Positions 49,053 through 58,484 of a stretch of 64,000 nt of DNA are shown here, piece after piece (within the stretch, counting starts at the first letter, position 1; every line of letters begins with the position of its first letter). This DNA comes from Polaribacter dokdonensis (GTDB lineage Bacteria > Bacteroidota > Bacteroidia > Flavobacteriales > Flavobacteriaceae): the NCBI RefSeq assembly GCF_024362345.1, contig NZ_CP101505.1:1447501-1511500 (forward strand). The letters are read 5' to 3'. The notes under the pieces were generated by a model. It made no database searches. It was given only the letters and a program-made list of their open reading frames with translations, and was not told where the DNA came from. A program made the position numbers and the translations under genes.

Positions 49053-51101
49053 CTAAGATTTTATTAAAACAATTTTTTCTGTTTCTTTCTGTACCAATTT
49101 TGCATAAAATTCTTTCAGTGCTGTATAATATTGAGGTGGAACCATAGCACTATTTATTTGTAATAGGGATACTAATTTTACTTTATTACCACCATTAATA
49201 ATTTGATATTTAAAAAAGCCTAGATTATCTGGTAACGCAATTGCCAATTGTTCTGGAACAGATTCTATTGCATAACCTTTAGGTACTTGTATAGTAACTT
49301 TATTAGTTTCTTTAAAAGCAGAGGTAAAATCTACAGGATATTTTCTTTCATCTAATTTGAATGGATTTGTTCTTTTTGTAAGAAATAAAGAAGGCTCTAT
49401 ATATAATTTATTGCCAATAGTTTCCAATAAATCTTCTGACGTGAATTTTACATTTCTAATTACTGGTTTAGCCAAATTATCTTGATTTACCAATTTAAAA
49501 TCATCTACTTCCAGATTATTATTTTCTTCAAATTTTTCAATTAAATCTTCATCTTTTATATGGTTATATCTTTTTCTAAATCTTTGAGCTTCAAAATTAT
49601 CATAGATAGTTCTAGTAAAACCACTTACTTCTAAATCATCAGAAATTTTAACCATTATCATATTTTCTTCCTCTGCATGTTTAGATGAATTTAAATTTAT
49701 CCAAGAAGACTCTCCTGTTTTAGTAACCAGCCTTCCATTCCAGTTTAGTGCTCTTGCTGGTAATATATTTGGCATACTAAAAGGCTCTGTAGCATCTAAT
49801 AAGATCATTGAATTGTCTGCCAACTTTACACCTGTAACTACATAATCGAATCCTTTTATGGTTGGAAAAAGAGGAACTCCATTACCTTTTGTACTTACTA
49901 ATACAGGATTTGCATTTAAACCTGCATAACGTAACATAGAAGTAAGCATCAAGTTTATTTCTGCAGAATTACCTGTTTTATCTTGGTAAGCTTTTCGTAC
50001 ACCATCATTTGTATATTTATTGGTGTAGCCATTCCATTTCATGTTAGCTTTTACATATTGAAATAATAAAGCTAATTTTTCTAAGTTTACATTAGAATTA
50101 GCTATTAAAGCATCTATGTCTTTCTTGTAATAGTTAGTTTTTTCTAACTCTTTACCAAAAGCACTCGATTTGTAAATTTGCTTTGTAACATTATCCCAAG
50201 ATTTTGAAAAATTTTTAGGAGCAGTGTTTGGAAATTTAGTACCCACTAACTCGTATTTTACTCCTCCTCTATATGCGTAAGCACTACCAACATAAGGTTC
50301 ATTATTTTTTAGAGCTGGTATATTTTCTGCTTCGTATTTAGAAATATTATAGGCTAAATCTTGTCTGTTATTTTCATAAGATGTCGTAGTTGTTTTACCA
50401 CTTGCACCTCCTCTTTCATCAATATATGTACTTGTGTTCCTAACTTTATTTCTAATTGTAATACTACCATTTCTAAAAGTTTCTTCTGGAGAAATCAAGT
50501 AATAACCTTTATTCTTTTTCGCAAAAATCAACCACTCAGGAGTTTCTACTTCTATAGCTAACTTTTTAACGGGTATACCATATTGAAACTGTAAGTCATC
50601 TACAAAATCTGTATAAGGAGAAGACATTGTATATTTCAATTCTATCACTGAACCTTCTTTAAGGTTTGGAAATGTAATTCTTTTTACATGTCTAAATTTA
50701 CTTACAGTTTCATCAAAAATATACTTATTAGAAACCTTATCTTCTTCTATTTTTCCTTTTTCATTTAAGTTATAGGTAACAGCTTTTATTGAAGAAACCT
50801 TTTCAGACTTTCCACTCTCTGGTCTGACATAAGGCAGTTTAAAAGTTGCAAAATCAAAACCTTCTTTGGTGTATAATTTTAATCTTACATGTACTTCATT
50901 TACAACTTCAAAACCAGAGTTGTTATTGTAATCATAGTAAGTTTTTCTATTTTTATATAAGTAAGCTGCATCTGCAGTAGAATCTAAAGGATAAAATTCT
51001 TCTTGCAATTCTTCCTTAGATACTTTACCAAATTTGTAATCTTGTGCATACAAAGAAACTTGACTTATTAAAAAAAGTCCTAATACTAATTTTTTAATCA
51101 T
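49053..51101 (-). CDS. DUF3857 / transglutaminase-like protein, catalytic residues lost
   Basis: 682 aa exported protein (signal MIKKLVLGLFLISQVSLYA). Order: DUF3857 beta domain (about 55-250), transglutaminase-like core (about 310-445), C-terminal beta domain. In the core, the position of the catalytic Cys reads GNSAEINLML (S379), and the His position reads FDYVV with Tyr. Only the Asp (LLDATEP) is kept. So it is probably not an active cysteine enzyme and may have a binding or structural role in the envelope. It lies 2 nt after its paralogue, same strand. Confidence 0.85.
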   Translation of the reverse strand: MIKKLVLGLFLISQVSLYAQDYKFGKVSKEELQEEFYPLDSTADAAYLYKNRKTYYDYNNNSGFEVVNEVHVRLKLYTKEGFDFATFKLPYVRPESGKSEKVSSIKAVTYNLNEKGKIEEDKVSNKYIFDETVSKFRHVKRITFPNLKEGSVIELKYTMSSPYTDFVDDLQFQYGIPVKKLAIEVETPEWLIFAKKNKGYYLISPEETFRNGSITIRNKVRNTSTYIDERGGASGKTTTTSYENNRQDLAYNISKYEAENIPALKNNEPYVGSAYAYRGGVKYELVGTKFPNTAPKNFSKSWDNVTKQIYKSSAFGKELEKTNYYKKDIDALIANSNVNLEKLALLFQYVKANMKWNGYTNKYTNDGVRKAYQDKTGNSAEINLMLTSMLRYAGLNANPVLVSTKGNGVPLFPTIKGFDYVVTGVKLADNSMILLDATEPFSMPNILPARALNWNGRLVTKTGESSWINLNSSKHAEEENMIMVKISDDLEVSGFTRTIYDNFEAQRFRKRYNHIKDEDLIEKFEENNNLEVDDFKLVNQDNLAKPVIRNVKFTSEDLLETIGNKLYIEPSLFLTKRTNPFKLDERKYPVDFTSAFKETNKVTIQVPKGYAIESVPEQLAIALPDNLGFFKYQIINGGNKVKLVSLLQINSAMVPPQYYTALKEFYAKLVQKETEKIVLIKS

Positions 51102-51103
51102 AA

Positions 51104-53014
51104 CTATTTTTTGGTTAATACAATTCTTAAATTTTCTGTTTTAGCAATTTTTTTTCTAAAAGCTCTGTAGGCTTTATAATCTTCTTTTGAATAAACACCT
51201 TCTTTAATTTCAATCTCTTTGTGATAAGTAAAAGTTGCATCATCAATTATCTTGAAATTAATTTTATATGTACCAAACTTTGAATTAATTTCTTTAAAAT
51301 CAGGCACATAATTTAATGTATAATTCGCAGGTAGTTTAAATGTAAGTGAGTCTACATCCTTATAACCTCTATTTATTTGCAAGGGCATTTTTCTTTCTCT
51401 ATATCTTTTGGGCACAAAGCTTTCTCGATTAAAAATATTAACTCTAAAAATATAATCATCATTATTAATAGAGGCAAATTCATTTATATCAATTGATAAT
51501 TTTTCTAAAAATTCTACTTCATCCTTATTATTCTCTACTTGAACATTTTCTATTTTAAGGTTATTATTATAGCTCCAAACACGAGTCGTATACTGTTTTT
51601 TTAATTCATTTTCTGTAAGGTTGTCATAATAACTTTTATCATCATATTGCAAACCTTTAGATACTCTTTCAATTTTTGCTTTTACTGAACCATTTTCTTC
51701 TAAAGTGATAACTCCTTCAGTAACTTGAAGATTCTCATTATTTTTATAAATAGAAGTTCTTTTTATAATACCTCCTTCTGGTGTAATAACTAAAACATTT
51801 CTATCATTTGTAAAATCTCCTAAAAAACCAAAAGGTATGGTTTGATTTGTACACTCTAACCAGATATCTTTGCCATTATTGGGGATATTTAATATAGCAT
51901 GATTACCTTGTAAAGATGAAAAATTTTTGTCTATATCTCTTTTTTCATTTGCATAAACTAAGGTAAAATAAGAGGTTACACCAACAACATCTAAAAGAGC
52001 TTTAGTGTAATTTGTTAGCCCTTTACAATCTCCATAACCAACTTCATCTACTTTATTCGCTGCAATAGGTTCCCAACCACCAATACCTACTTGAACACTA
52101 ATATATCTTGTTTTATCTTGCATAAATTGATACACAATTTTTGCTTTTTCTATTGGTGTTTTAGCAACTTTTGTTAGTTCTATAATTTTAGTTTTTGTTG
52201 CTTCGTCTAATAGATCTCTACCAGATATTAAAGATGTGTACATCCATTTACCAAATTGCTCCCAATTTGTAGCTTCTCCATAAACACCTTTTAAATGAAA
52301 ATTATTTAGGGCTACTTTAGCAATAGGTAAAATATTTAAAGAAGAAATTGAATTGCGTTCGTAATTTATTGCTTTTTGATTTTTGAGTGAGAAATTGATT
52401 TGAGATTCTGATTCGTTTTTTTCTATTTTATAGCCTTTAAAATTAGATTCTTTTAGCCTCCAAGGAATTTTTAGAGGGTTATTAATTGTGAAGCTACTAT
52501 TTTGAACAGACAAATAATATCCATTTACTGGAACCCACCAAGGAATGAAAGCAGTTGTTGACGTTTTATATTCGGTTTCAAAAACTAATGTATATGGGTA
52601 GGAAACTGGTGTGTGATTTACATATTTTACTTTGGCATCTGAATATAATGAACCACCATCTACAGCACTCACATCTGTAAAATCTCTTTCCTTATATTTT
52701 TTTATTTCAATACCAAAAGCATCATATATTACAGCTTTAAGATTGGTAATTTTAGTATCATCATCATAACTTTCTGAAATTCTAGCATCTGAATTTCCTA
52801 ATTTATTTAATACTGTAACAATGTACTTTTTTGAGTAGACTAACTCATTTATACTAGAAATAGTAATTTCTGTAGTGCTATTTCTTACAACAGCATTTGC
52901 ATTTTCTTTTAATTCCTTTGGAATTGCATAAGCCACATAAATTTCGTTCTGAGAGAAACTAAAAAAAGACCATAGCAAGAAAAAGCAAATAATTTTAGGG
53001 GGCTTTGCAAACAT
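51104..53014 (-). CDS. DUF3857 / transglutaminase-like protein, Cys-His present
   Basis: 636 aa exported protein (signal about 1-22, ending FFSFSQ). A DUF3857 domain precedes a transglutaminase-like core with C330 in VGYGDCKGLTNY and H372 in GNHAILN. The third position reads LECTNQT (Glu/Cys in place of the usual Asp), as in many Bacteroidota members. Thus the Cys-His pair is intact, in contrast to the next gene. Likely a periplasmic peptidase or amidase-like or binding protein; substrate unknown. First gene of the pair. Confidence 0.85.
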   Translation of the reverse strand: MFAKPPKIICFFLLWSFFSFSQNEIYVAYAIPKELKENANAVVRNSTTEITISSINELVYSKKYIVTVLNKLGNSDARISESYDDDTKITNLKAVIYDAFGIEIKKYKERDFTDVSAVDGGSLYSDAKVKYVNHTPVSYPYTLVFETEYKTSTTAFIPWWVPVNGYYLSVQNSSFTINNPLKIPWRLKESNFKGYKIEKNESESQINFSLKNQKAINYERNSISSLNILPIAKVALNNFHLKGVYGEATNWEQFGKWMYTSLISGRDLLDEATKTKIIELTKVAKTPIEKAKIVYQFMQDKTRYISVQVGIGGWEPIAANKVDEVGYGDCKGLTNYTKALLDVVGVTSYFTLVYANEKRDIDKNFSSLQGNHAILNIPNNGKDIWLECTNQTIPFGFLGDFTNDRNVLVITPEGGIIKRTSIYKNNENLQVTEGVITLEENGSVKAKIERVSKGLQYDDKSYYDNLTENELKKQYTTRVWSYNNNLKIENVQVENNKDEVEFLEKLSIDINEFASINNDDYIFRVNIFNRESFVPKRYRERKMPLQINRGYKDVDSLTFKLPANYTLNYVPDFKEINSKFGTYKINFKIIDDATFTYHKEIEIKEGVYSKEDYKAYRAFRKKIAKTENLRIVLTKK

Positions 53015-53044
53015 TATAACAATTTAATTGCCAATGTAAAAAAG

Positions 53045-53072
53045 ATAACCCAAAACTAAAAAGTTTTGGGTT
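53045..53072. terminator. Hairpin between yceI-like gene and DUF3857 pair
   Basis: ATAACCCAAAAC-TAAA-AAGTTTTGGGTTAT, with CTTTTTT following on the minus strand. It ends the YceI-family transcript; T-run modest. Confidence 0.65.
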
Positions 53073-53097
53073 ATTTTATTTTGAAGAATAAAAGTCT

Positions 53098-53742
53098 TTA
53101 TGCTTTTGTTTTAACTACAAATGACATTTCCATATCATCATTAATAAATTTATCTTTTAGGTCATCAAAAAATGATTTAGAACCATATTTAACGTTAAAC
53201 TCTGCTCTATCAATCATAAAAGTTTCGCTTTCTAAAGTAGTTACTCCATTTTCAGTAGACATCATTGCAGGTATTGTAACACTTTTAGTTACATCTTTAA
53301 TTGTTAAATTACCTGTAAGATGTACTTTGTTACCTTCTTTCTTTTCAACATTTGTAATTACAAATTTAGAAGTTGGGTACGTTGCAACATCAAAAAAATC
53401 TGCACTCGTTAAATGACCTCTTAACTTTGCATTACCATCATTATCTGCAGGTATATCTTCTACTTTAATTGAGTTCATGTCTATGGTAAACTCACCTGCT
53501 TTTAATGCTCCATCTTCTATTAATAAATCTGCATCTTGTATTGCAACTGTTCCATTATGAGAACCAGTTGGTTTATAACCTTTCCAAGTAATCATAGATG
53601 TTGATAAATTTACATTGTTAAGCTCTGCTACATTTACTTCTACTTCTTTAGCTTCTTTTGTTTCTACAACTTCTTTTTTTTCATTTTTACAACCAGTTAA
53701 AACTGATGCAACAACTATTAAGGATACTACTAATTTTTTCAT
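53098..53742 (-). CDS. YceI-family lipoprotein
   Basis: 214 aa. Lipobox VLTGC (Cys about 18), a Glu/Lys/Val-rich linker, then a YceI-like lipocalin-type barrel (about 45-213): STSMITWKGYKPTGSHNGTV, FTIDMNSIKVED, LRGHLTSADFFDVATYPTSKF, HLTGNLTIKDVTKSVTIP. The family binds isoprenoid or amphiphilic ligands in a hydrophobic pocket. Periplasmic side, membrane-anchored. A TATATTTG box (53784-53791, minus) lies upstream. Confidence 0.92.
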   Translation of the reverse strand: MKKLVVSLIVVASVLTGCKNEKKEVVETKEAKEVEVNVAELNNVNLSTSMITWKGYKPTGSHNGTVAIQDADLLIEDGALKAGEFTIDMNSIKVEDIPADNDGNAKLRGHLTSADFFDVATYPTSKFVITNVEKKEGNKVHLTGNLTIKDVTKSVTIPAMMSTENGVTTLESETFMIDRAEFNVKYGSKSFFDDLKDKFINDDMEMSFVVKTKA

Positions 53743-53783
53743 GATATTTTATTTTAAGTTAATTGGGGTTTTATTTTCCATGG

Positions 53784-53791
53784 CAAATATA
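53784..53791 (-). promoter_or_regulatory. Promoter -7 box of the YceI gene
   Basis: TATATTTG in reverse complement, 41 nt before the ATG. At the 19-nt distance upstream the triplet is TTC, not TTG. Downstream is CCATGG, not the stable-RNA discriminator. Confidence 0.45.
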
Positions 53792-53840
53792 TAACAATTT
53801 ATTTTCCTTGGAAACTATTTTTAATAAAATTAATTTATTT

Positions 53841-54296
53841 TTAGAAATCTCTATTCTTAGAGTCTATAATTATGGTAACTGGTCCATCATTTAATAAACA
53901 TACTTTCATATCTGCACCAAACCTACCAGTTTGTATTTCTTTTTGAATTTCTAATTCTAAATTAGCCACAAATTTTTCATAAAGTGGAATTGCAATATTG
54001 GGCTTAGAAGCATTAATATAACTTGGTCTATTTCCTTTTTTTACATTAGCAAATAGCGTGAATTGACTTACAACAATTGCATCTGCATTTACATCTTTGA
54101 GTGATAAATTCATTACTTGATTTTCATCATTAAAGATTCTAAGATTGGCAGTTTTTCTTACTAGATAATCTATATCTTCTTGTGTATCTGCATCTGTGAT
54201 ACCTAAAAGCACTAATAAACCTTTTCTAATTTCTGCTACTTTTTTTCCATCTATAGTAACACTTGCTTCAGAAACTCTTTGAATAACTACTCTCAT
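53841..54296 (-). CDS. dtd: D-aminoacyl-tRNA deacylase
   Basis: 151 aa, normal length. Removes D-amino acids (and Gly from tRNA-Ala) from mischarged tRNAs. The two active-site motifs are visible: VVSQFTLFANVKKGNRPSY (SQFTL) and LLNDGPVTIII (a NxGPVT variant with Asp). N-terminus MRVVIQRVSEASVTIDGK is typical. It lies 6 nt after rsgA on the same strand, so probably co-transcribed. Confidence 0.96.
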   Translation of the reverse strand: MRVVIQRVSEASVTIDGKKVAEIRKGLLVLLGITDADTQEDIDYLVRKTANLRIFNDENQVMNLSLKDVNADAIVVSQFTLFANVKKGNRPSYINASKPNIAIPLYEKFVANLELEIQKEIQTGRFGADMKVCLLNDGPVTIIIDSKNRDF

Positions 54297-54302
54297 AGTA
54301 AT

Positions 54303-55265
54303 TTAATCATCTTCCTCATTCCAAACATCTGTTCTAAAATGTTCTGTTTCTTCTTCTCCTTCTAAAATCTGTAAATAGCTTCTGTATCTAGACCAAGAAA
54401 TCTCTTCTTCTTCTAAAGCTTCTTTAACAGCACAATGTGGTTCCTTTAAATGCAAACAATCATTAAACTTGCAGTATTGTTTTAAGGCAAAAAATTCTGG
54501 AAAGTAATCTCCAAGTTCATACTTATCCATATCTACAACTCCAAAACCTTTTATACCTGGAGTGTCTATAATTTTAGCATCAAAACTTAAATCGAACATT
54601 TCTGCAAAGGTTGTAGTATGTTGCCCTTGTTTGTGTTGATCTGATATTTCTTGTGTTTTTAAGTCTAAATTAGGCTCAATTGCATTTACTAAAGTAGATT
54701 TACCTACTCCTGAATGCCCGACAAACATAGATGTTTTGCCTGTCATTAATTCTTTTAAAACATCAACATTTGTATTTTCTGTTGCTGAGACTTCTATACA
54801 GGTATAGCCAATTGCCTCGTAGATATCTTTGAGATATAAAATTTCTGCTCTTTCTTCTATGGCATAAGAATCAATTTTATTAAATACCAAAACTGTTTCT
54901 ATTCTATAAGCTCTTGTTGTTACCAAAAAACGATCTATAAAAGCCGTTAATGTTGGTGGATTGTTAATGGTGATTAATAAAAACACCAAATCTATATTTG
55001 CAGCAATTATATGCGTTTGCTTTGAAAGATTTACAGATTTACGAACTATAAAATTTTCTCTATCTAGAATTTTTTTAATGACACCTGTTTCTTCATCTCC
55101 TTTCTTTTCTAGGTCAAAAACCACTTTATCTCCAACAGCAATTGGGTTAGTACTTTTTATGCCTTTTATTCTAAATTTTCCTTTAATTCTACATTGATGA
55201 AATTGGCCATCATCAGACTTTACAAAATACCAACTTCCTGTAGATTTATATACAATACCTGTCAT
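54303..55265 (-). CDS. rsgA: Ribosome small-subunit-dependent GTPase RsgA
   Basis: 320 aa, late 30S assembly factor. An N-terminal OB fold (about 1-70) precedes a circularly permuted GTPase domain with the G4-G5-G1-G2-G3 order: FNKID first, then VSATENT, then GHSGVGKSTLVNAI (P-loop) and DTPGIKGFG. A C-terminal zinc site includes CKFNDCLHLKEPHC. This permuted order is diagnostic. It leads the rsgA-dtd pair, downstream of the aromatic operon terminator. Confidence 0.97.
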   Translation of the reverse strand: MTGIVYKSTGSWYFVKSDDGQFHQCRIKGKFRIKGIKSTNPIAVGDKVVFDLEKKGDEETGVIKKILDRENFIVRKSVNLSKQTHIIAANIDLVFLLITINNPPTLTAFIDRFLVTTRAYRIETVLVFNKIDSYAIEERAEILYLKDIYEAIGYTCIEVSATENTNVDVLKELMTGKTSMFVGHSGVGKSTLVNAIEPNLDLKTQEISDQHKQGQHTTTFAEMFDLSFDAKIIDTPGIKGFGVVDMDKYELGDYFPEFFALKQYCKFNDCLHLKEPHCAVKEALEEEEISWSRYRSYLQILEGEEETEHFRTDVWNEEDD

Positions 55266-55305
55266 TACTACAAAGATGCAGAATTAAAATTGATTTAAAA
55301 AAATA

Positions 55306-55334
55306 AGCCACAAATTCGCAAAGAATTTGTGGCT
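55306..55334 (-). terminator. Terminator at the end of the aromatic operon
   Basis: AGCCACAAATTC and GAATTTGTGGCT form a 12-bp perfect stem with loop GCAAA, followed on the minus strand by TATTTTTTT. It lies 22 nt beyond the DAH7PS-CM stop and upstream of rsgA. Confidence 0.88.
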
Positions 55335-55356
55335 CTAATTAAATATTTGAAAAATA

Positions 55357-56439
55357 TTATGCTTTAATAATATTCTCTTGATGATTAATCGATTCTTGAT
55401 GAATGGCTTTAAACATTCTTAATACAAATTCTTCACTCAATCCTTTTTCTTGTCCTTCTAGAATCATGTTTCCTAAAATCTCATTCCATCTTCTAGATTG
55501 TAAAACAGCCACATTTTGCTCTTTTTTAAGCTCTCCAATTTGATCTGCAACCTTCATACGTTTTCCTAACAAATCAATTAATTGACCATCTACCACATTA
55601 ATTTGTGCACGTAAATTATCTAATGAGTCTCTGTAAGTAGAATCTGTTTCTGTTTGCTTTCTAATTCTTAAGTCTTGCATAATCTGCTTTAATTTAGTAG
55701 GTGTAACCTGTTGTGCAGCATCAGACCAAGCATTATCAGGATCAAAATGAGTTTCTATCATTAAACCATCAAAATTTAAATCTAAAGCAGTTTGAGATAC
55801 ATCAAAAATCATTTCTCTGTTTCCTGTTATATGGGATGGATCACAAATTAATGGTAAATCTGGAAATCTGTTTTTAAATTCAATTGCAATTTGCCATTCA
55901 GGAACGTTTCTATATTTTGATTTTTCATAGGTTGAAAATCCTCTATGAATAGCTCCTAAATTTTTAATATCTGCAGTATATAATCTTTCAATTCCACCCA
56001 ACCATAAAGCCAAATCTGGATTTATTGGGTTCTTTACCAAAACAATTTTATCTGTACCATGTAAAGCGTCCGCTAATTCTTGCATAATAAAAGGAGAAAC
56101 TGCAGTTCTAGCACCAATCCATAATAAATCTACATCATTTTCAATAGCTAACTTAACATGAGCTGCATTTGCTACTTCTGTACAGGTTTTCATACCTGTT
56201 TCTTCTTTTACTTTCTTTAACCATTTTAAACCTAAAGCTCCTACTCCTTCAAAATTTCCTGGTCTAGTTCTTGGTTTCCAAATCCCTGCTCTATAATAGT
56301 TTACATCAGAATCTTTTAATTCATGTGCAATTTTTAAAACCTGTTCTTCGGTTTCTGCACTACAAGGCCCTGCTATTACTAGTGGATGATCTAATTTCAT
56401 ATCATCCAACCATGTTCTTAATGCTGCTGTATTCTTCAT
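55357..56439 (-). CDS. DAHP synthase with C-terminal chorismate mutase
   Basis: 360 aa bifunctional enzyme. Residues about 1-260 are a type I-beta DAHP synthase (LVIAGPCSAETEEQV, YRAGIWKPRTRPGNFEG, LVKNPINPDLALWLGG, LICDPSHITGNRE). Residues about 270-355 are an AroQ-type chorismate mutase (LDNLRAQINVVDGQLIDLLGKRMKVADQIGELK). It catalyses the first shikimate step and the committed step to prephenate. CM at the C-terminus is the order known from Porphyromonas/Prevotella enzymes, where the CM domain mediates prephenate feedback. Last gene of the operon. Confidence 0.94.
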   Translation of the reverse strand: MKNTAALRTWLDDMKLDHPLVIAGPCSAETEEQVLKIAHELKDSDVNYYRAGIWKPRTRPGNFEGVGALGLKWLKKVKEETGMKTCTEVANAAHVKLAIENDVDLLWIGARTAVSPFIMQELADALHGTDKIVLVKNPINPDLALWLGGIERLYTADIKNLGAIHRGFSTYEKSKYRNVPEWQIAIEFKNRFPDLPLICDPSHITGNREMIFDVSQTALDLNFDGLMIETHFDPDNAWSDAAQQVTPTKLKQIMQDLRIRKQTETDSTYRDSLDNLRAQINVVDGQLIDLLGKRMKVADQIGELKKEQNVAVLQSRRWNEILGNMILEGQEKGLSEEFVLRMFKAIHQESINHQENIIKA

Positions 56440-56460
56440 TTTTCTATTAATTGTGGCTAT

Positions 56461-57312
56461 TTATTTTATGCCGTTTAAAATTTGTTTTATATAATTTGTA
56501 TTCTCCATTTCATTAAAAATCTCAGAGAAATTATCTTGTTGCATCAACTCTTTAAATTGTTGTAAATTATTGATGTATTCTTCTAACGTTTCTATTAAGT
56601 TTTCTTTATTTTGTTTAAAAATTGGTGTCCACATTGCAGGGCTACTTTTTGCCAAACGAACTGTAGACTCAAAACCTGAACCTGCCATATCAAAAATATC
56701 ACGTTCATTTTTTTCTTTGTTGATAACAGTTTTACCTAACATAAATGCGCTTATGTGAGATAAGTGCGAAACATACGCAATATGCTTATCATGAGAAACA
56801 GGATCCATATACCTAATACGCATTCCAATAGCTCTAAAAAGCTCTAATGCTTTTTCTTGCAGCTTAAAAGTAGTTTTTTCTACTTCACAAATAATATTCG
56901 TTTTCCCTTTATATAAGCCAGAAATGGCTGCTTTTGGCCCTGAGTTTTCTGTTCCTGCAATTGGATGAGCTGCTAAAAAATTTCTTCTTTTCGGATGATG
57001 TTCAACCTCTTTACAAATTGCTTCTTTTGTAGAACCAGCATCTACAACCAAAGTATTATCACCTATTTTATCTAATATAGTAGGTAGCAATTTTACAGTA
57101 ACATCTACAGGAATTGAAACGATTACCAAATCTGCTTTTTCTAAATCTTCTAAAGTGGCTTTTTCATCAATAACGCCTAAAGCAAGAGATTCATCTAAAT
57201 AAGCCTCATTAATATCTATTCCATAAATTTTTGCAGACGGATTGTGTTCTTTAATATCGATAGCAAAACTACCTCCTATTAAACCAATACCAATCATGTA
57301 AATATGCTTCAT
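56461..57312 (-). CDS. tyrA: Prephenate dehydrogenase
   Basis: 283 aa NAD(P)-dependent enzyme converting prephenate to 4-hydroxyphenylpyruvate, the tyrosine branch. The Rossmann motif is IGIGLIGGSFAIDIKE (about 6-21), and the catalytic region includes AHPIAGTENSGPKAA and VSHLSHISAFMLG. No CM or ACT domain is attached; the mutase is supplied by the next gene, 21 nt downstream. The aminotransferase gene is 29 nt upstream. Confidence 0.94.
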   Translation of the reverse strand: MKHIYMIGIGLIGGSFAIDIKEHNPSAKIYGIDINEAYLDESLALGVIDEKATLEDLEKADLVIVSIPVDVTVKLLPTILDKIGDNTLVVDAGSTKEAICKEVEHHPKRRNFLAAHPIAGTENSGPKAAISGLYKGKTNIICEVEKTTFKLQEKALELFRAIGMRIRYMDPVSHDKHIAYVSHLSHISAFMLGKTVINKEKNERDIFDMAGSGFESTVRLAKSSPAMWTPIFKQNKENLIETLEEYINNLQQFKELMQQDNFSEIFNEMENTNYIKQILNGIK

Positions 57313-57341
57313 TCTATTACTGTTTATTAAAGATTAACTCT

Positions 57342-58484
57342 TTAAAATCTATTTATTGCTTGTGTTATTACATCTTTTGATACACATAAAGAAAAACGGA
57401 TGTAGCCTTCTCCTTGAGAGCCGAAAATAGTTCCTGGTGTTATAAATATGTCTTTATCATATAATACTGCATCTGTAATTTCTTCGGCTTTTTTACCTTC
57501 AGGTATTTTTGCCCAAACAAATAAACCTGTGGCATTTTTATCATATTTAGCATTCAACTTATCTGCTAATTGCCACACCAATTTTCTACGTTCTTCATAA
57601 ATTTTATTTTGGTCTTGAAACCATTTATCTGATAATTGTAAAGCCTTTATTGCACCTTTTTGAATTCCGTAAAACATACCAGAATCCATATTTGATTTTA
57701 CCTTTAAAACTTCGTTAATGTAAGTTGAGTTTCCTAACAACATACCAACTCTCCAACCAGCCATATTAAAAGTTTTGCTCAATGAGTTCAACTCTAAAGC
57801 AATATCTTTTGCACCCTCTACTTGTAAAATACTTATTGGATTATCATTTAAAATAAAACTGTAAGGATTATCATTAATGATTAATATTTTATGCTTTTTA
57901 CCAAATTCAACTAGCTTTTTAAATGTTTCTAATGTTGCATTGGTACCTGTTGGCATATGTGGATAATTTACCCACATTAATTTTACATTACTTAAATCTT
58001 CATTTTCTAATGCATTAAAATCTGGTTGCCAATTTGTAGCATCACTTAGATTATAAAACAGAGGTTCTGCTACAACTAATTTAGTTACTGATGTATAGGT
58101 TGGATAACCAGGATTAGGAATTAGAACTTTATCACCTTCATTTAAAAAAGCCATAGAAATATGCATGATACCTTCTTTACTACCCATCAATGGTAAAACC
58201 TCATTTTCTGGATTTGTACCTACAGCAAACTTACTGTTATAAAATTCTGATATTGCAATTCTTAATTCTGGCAAACCTTGGTAAGATTGGTATTTATGTG
58301 CATTTGCATCACTCAAACTCTCAGAAATTGCTACTAAAACATTTTCTGGAGGTTGTAAATCTGGAGAACCAATACCCATATTAATAATAGGCTTACCTGC
58401 TGCTGCTAAGCCTCTTACTTCTCTTAGTTTTTTAGAGAAGTAGTATTCTTGAACAGTATCTAATCTTTTTGCTGGTTGTATCAT
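57342..58484 (-). CDS. PLP-dependent aminotransferase (aromatic operon)
   Basis: 380 aa class I/II aminotransferase. The PLP lysine lies in ELNSLSKTFNMAGWRVGML; NPGYPTYTSV and INDNPYSFI are other family segments. In this operon its likely job is transamination of phenylpyruvate and hydroxyphenylpyruvate to Phe and Tyr (or of prephenate). This is inference from context; the sequence alone could also fit an aspartate- or LL-DAP-type enzyme. It overlaps pheA by 4 nt, so coupled translation. Confidence 0.88.
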   Translation of the reverse strand: MIQPAKRLDTVQEYYFSKKLREVRGLAAAGKPIINMGIGSPDLQPPENVLVAISESLSDANAHKYQSYQGLPELRIAISEFYNSKFAVGTNPENEVLPLMGSKEGIMHISMAFLNEGDKVLIPNPGYPTYTSVTKLVVAEPLFYNLSDATNWQPDFNALENEDLSNVKLMWVNYPHMPTGTNATLETFKKLVEFGKKHKILIINDNPYSFILNDNPISILQVEGAKDIALELNSLSKTFNMAGWRVGMLLGNSTYINEVLKVKSNMDSGMFYGIQKGAIKALQLSDKWFQDQNKIYEERRKLVWQLADKLNAKYDKNATGLFVWAKIPEGKKAEEITDAVLYDKDIFITPGTIFGSQGEGYIRFSLCVSKDVITQAINRF

